The translations under genes and the position numbers were made by a program. A model generated the notes under the pieces. That model made no database searches. It had not been told where the DNA came from and saw only the letters and a list, made by a program, of their open reading frames with translations. A stretch of 57,752 nucleotides of DNA, taken from positions 1 through 57,752 of the forward strand of contig CAZBPZ010000001.1 of assembly GCA_964493955.1 (NCBI GenBank). Reading direction: 5' to 3'. Below are positions 57,571 through 57,752 of the stretch, piece after piece (position 1 is the stretch's first letter; every line of letters begins with the position of its first letter). This DNA is from CAZBPZ01 sp964493955. Its GTDB lineage: Bacteria > Chloroflexota > Dehalococcoidia > Dehalococcoidales > Fen-1064.

Positions 57571-57752
57571 CTAGGTAAAGCTTACCCGGGGTGCCTCTCG
57601 CTCCGCCGGGGCCTCCACCTCGAAATACTCCCCCATGTGGAAGCCGGTCAGGCCGGCCACGATGTTTGAGGGGAACATCTGCACCTTGTTATTTAGCTGC
57701 AACACGGCATCGTTGTAGTACTGCCGGGCAAAGCTGATGCGGTTCTCGGTGG
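57571..57752 (-). CDS. lemA: LemA family protein, C-terminal end (cut by window edge)
   Basis: Only the last 60 residues are in the window, reading TENRISFARQYYNDAVLQLN, then NKVQMFPSNIVAGLTGFHMGEYFE and a tail ending PRVSFT before TAG 57573-57571. This is the diagnostic end of LemA, a coiled-coil membrane protein found with HtpX in many bacteria. The gene continues beyond 57752. It lies 18 bases upstream of htpX. Confidence 0.93.
   Translation of the reverse strand, partial: TENRISFARQYYNDAVLQLNNKVQMFPSNIVAGLTGFHMGEYFEVEAPAEREAPRVSFT

Noticed and set aside
1..57752. CRISPR arrays, prophage or insertion sequences
   Set aside because: No regularly spaced repeats, transposase, integrase or phage structural gene was seen in any frame examined.

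Overview
The window is a G+C-rich, gene-dense bacterial chromosome segment with 55 protein-coding genes or gene fragments and one tRNA. Gene content resembles anaerobic Chloroflexota of the Dehalococcoidia type: two aldehyde:ferredoxin oxidoreductases, a ferredoxin/ASKHA corrinoid-activase protein beside a methyltetrahydrofolate methyltransferase, LL-diaminopimelate aminotransferase, QueH, a UPF0182 protein, acyl-CoA dehydrogenases and a glycine-betaine ABC transporter. This assignment is inference from gene families; no rRNA or other phylogenetic marker is present. No phage, insertion sequence or CRISPR array was seen. Only the first 1.3 kb (a low-G+C orphan gene and a hicBA toxin-antitoxin pair) looks accessory.

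Layout. 1-2143: orphan gene, hicBA, two small alpha-beta barrel regulator-like proteins. 2658-9040 (minus): a tight run reading adh, aor, dapF, dapL, hflX, joining aldehyde/alcohol redox to lysine/peptidoglycan precursor synthesis and ribosome rescue. 9199-13091: MFS transporter, ECF sigma/anti-sigma pair, lipid kinase. 13185-24389: metabolic and housekeeping singletons (thiolase remnant, amidase, PPC-domain protein, acetyltransferases, PIG-L deacetylase, metallo-hydrolase, PAC2 protein, threonine aldolase, hydrolase, tRNA-Gly, QueH). 24394-32488: HAD phosphatase, UPF0182, QueA, a CinA-like protein, NIPSNAP-like and SMP-30-like proteins, CvpA. 32625-37032: corrinoid-type one-carbon cluster (ASKHA activase, amidase, pterin methyltransferase, a possible small gene). 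37175-43575: FtsX-type ABC exporter (permease, two ATPases) and an M20 amidohydrolase. 44167-48111: glycine-betaine operon proVWX with a long structured leader and a terminator. 48137-54314: two divergent units, 2-hydroxyacid dehydrogenase/flavin reductase/two acyl-CoA dehydrogenases against ferredoxin/AOR, facing away from one palindromic promoter region. 54311-57752: membrane-anchored EEP nuclease/phosphatase, HtpX protease and the end of lemA.

Promoters of the ordinary sigma-70 type (TTGACA-like, 17-18 bp spacer, TATAAT-like) can be read by eye at many intergenic sites. They decide several start codons and imply that at least four genes have almost no 5' leader.

The strongest leads are: the structured RNA leader of proVWX with two mutually exclusive folds; a glycine-betaine binding lipoprotein whose two lobes are in swapped order; the 38-bp palindrome carrying a TTGACA in each arm between two redox operons; an hflX that appears to start at ATT; and loss of key residues in a CinA-like protein and in the second AOR. 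Coordinates and motifs were read from the sequence. Family names rest on recognition of motifs, not on database searches.
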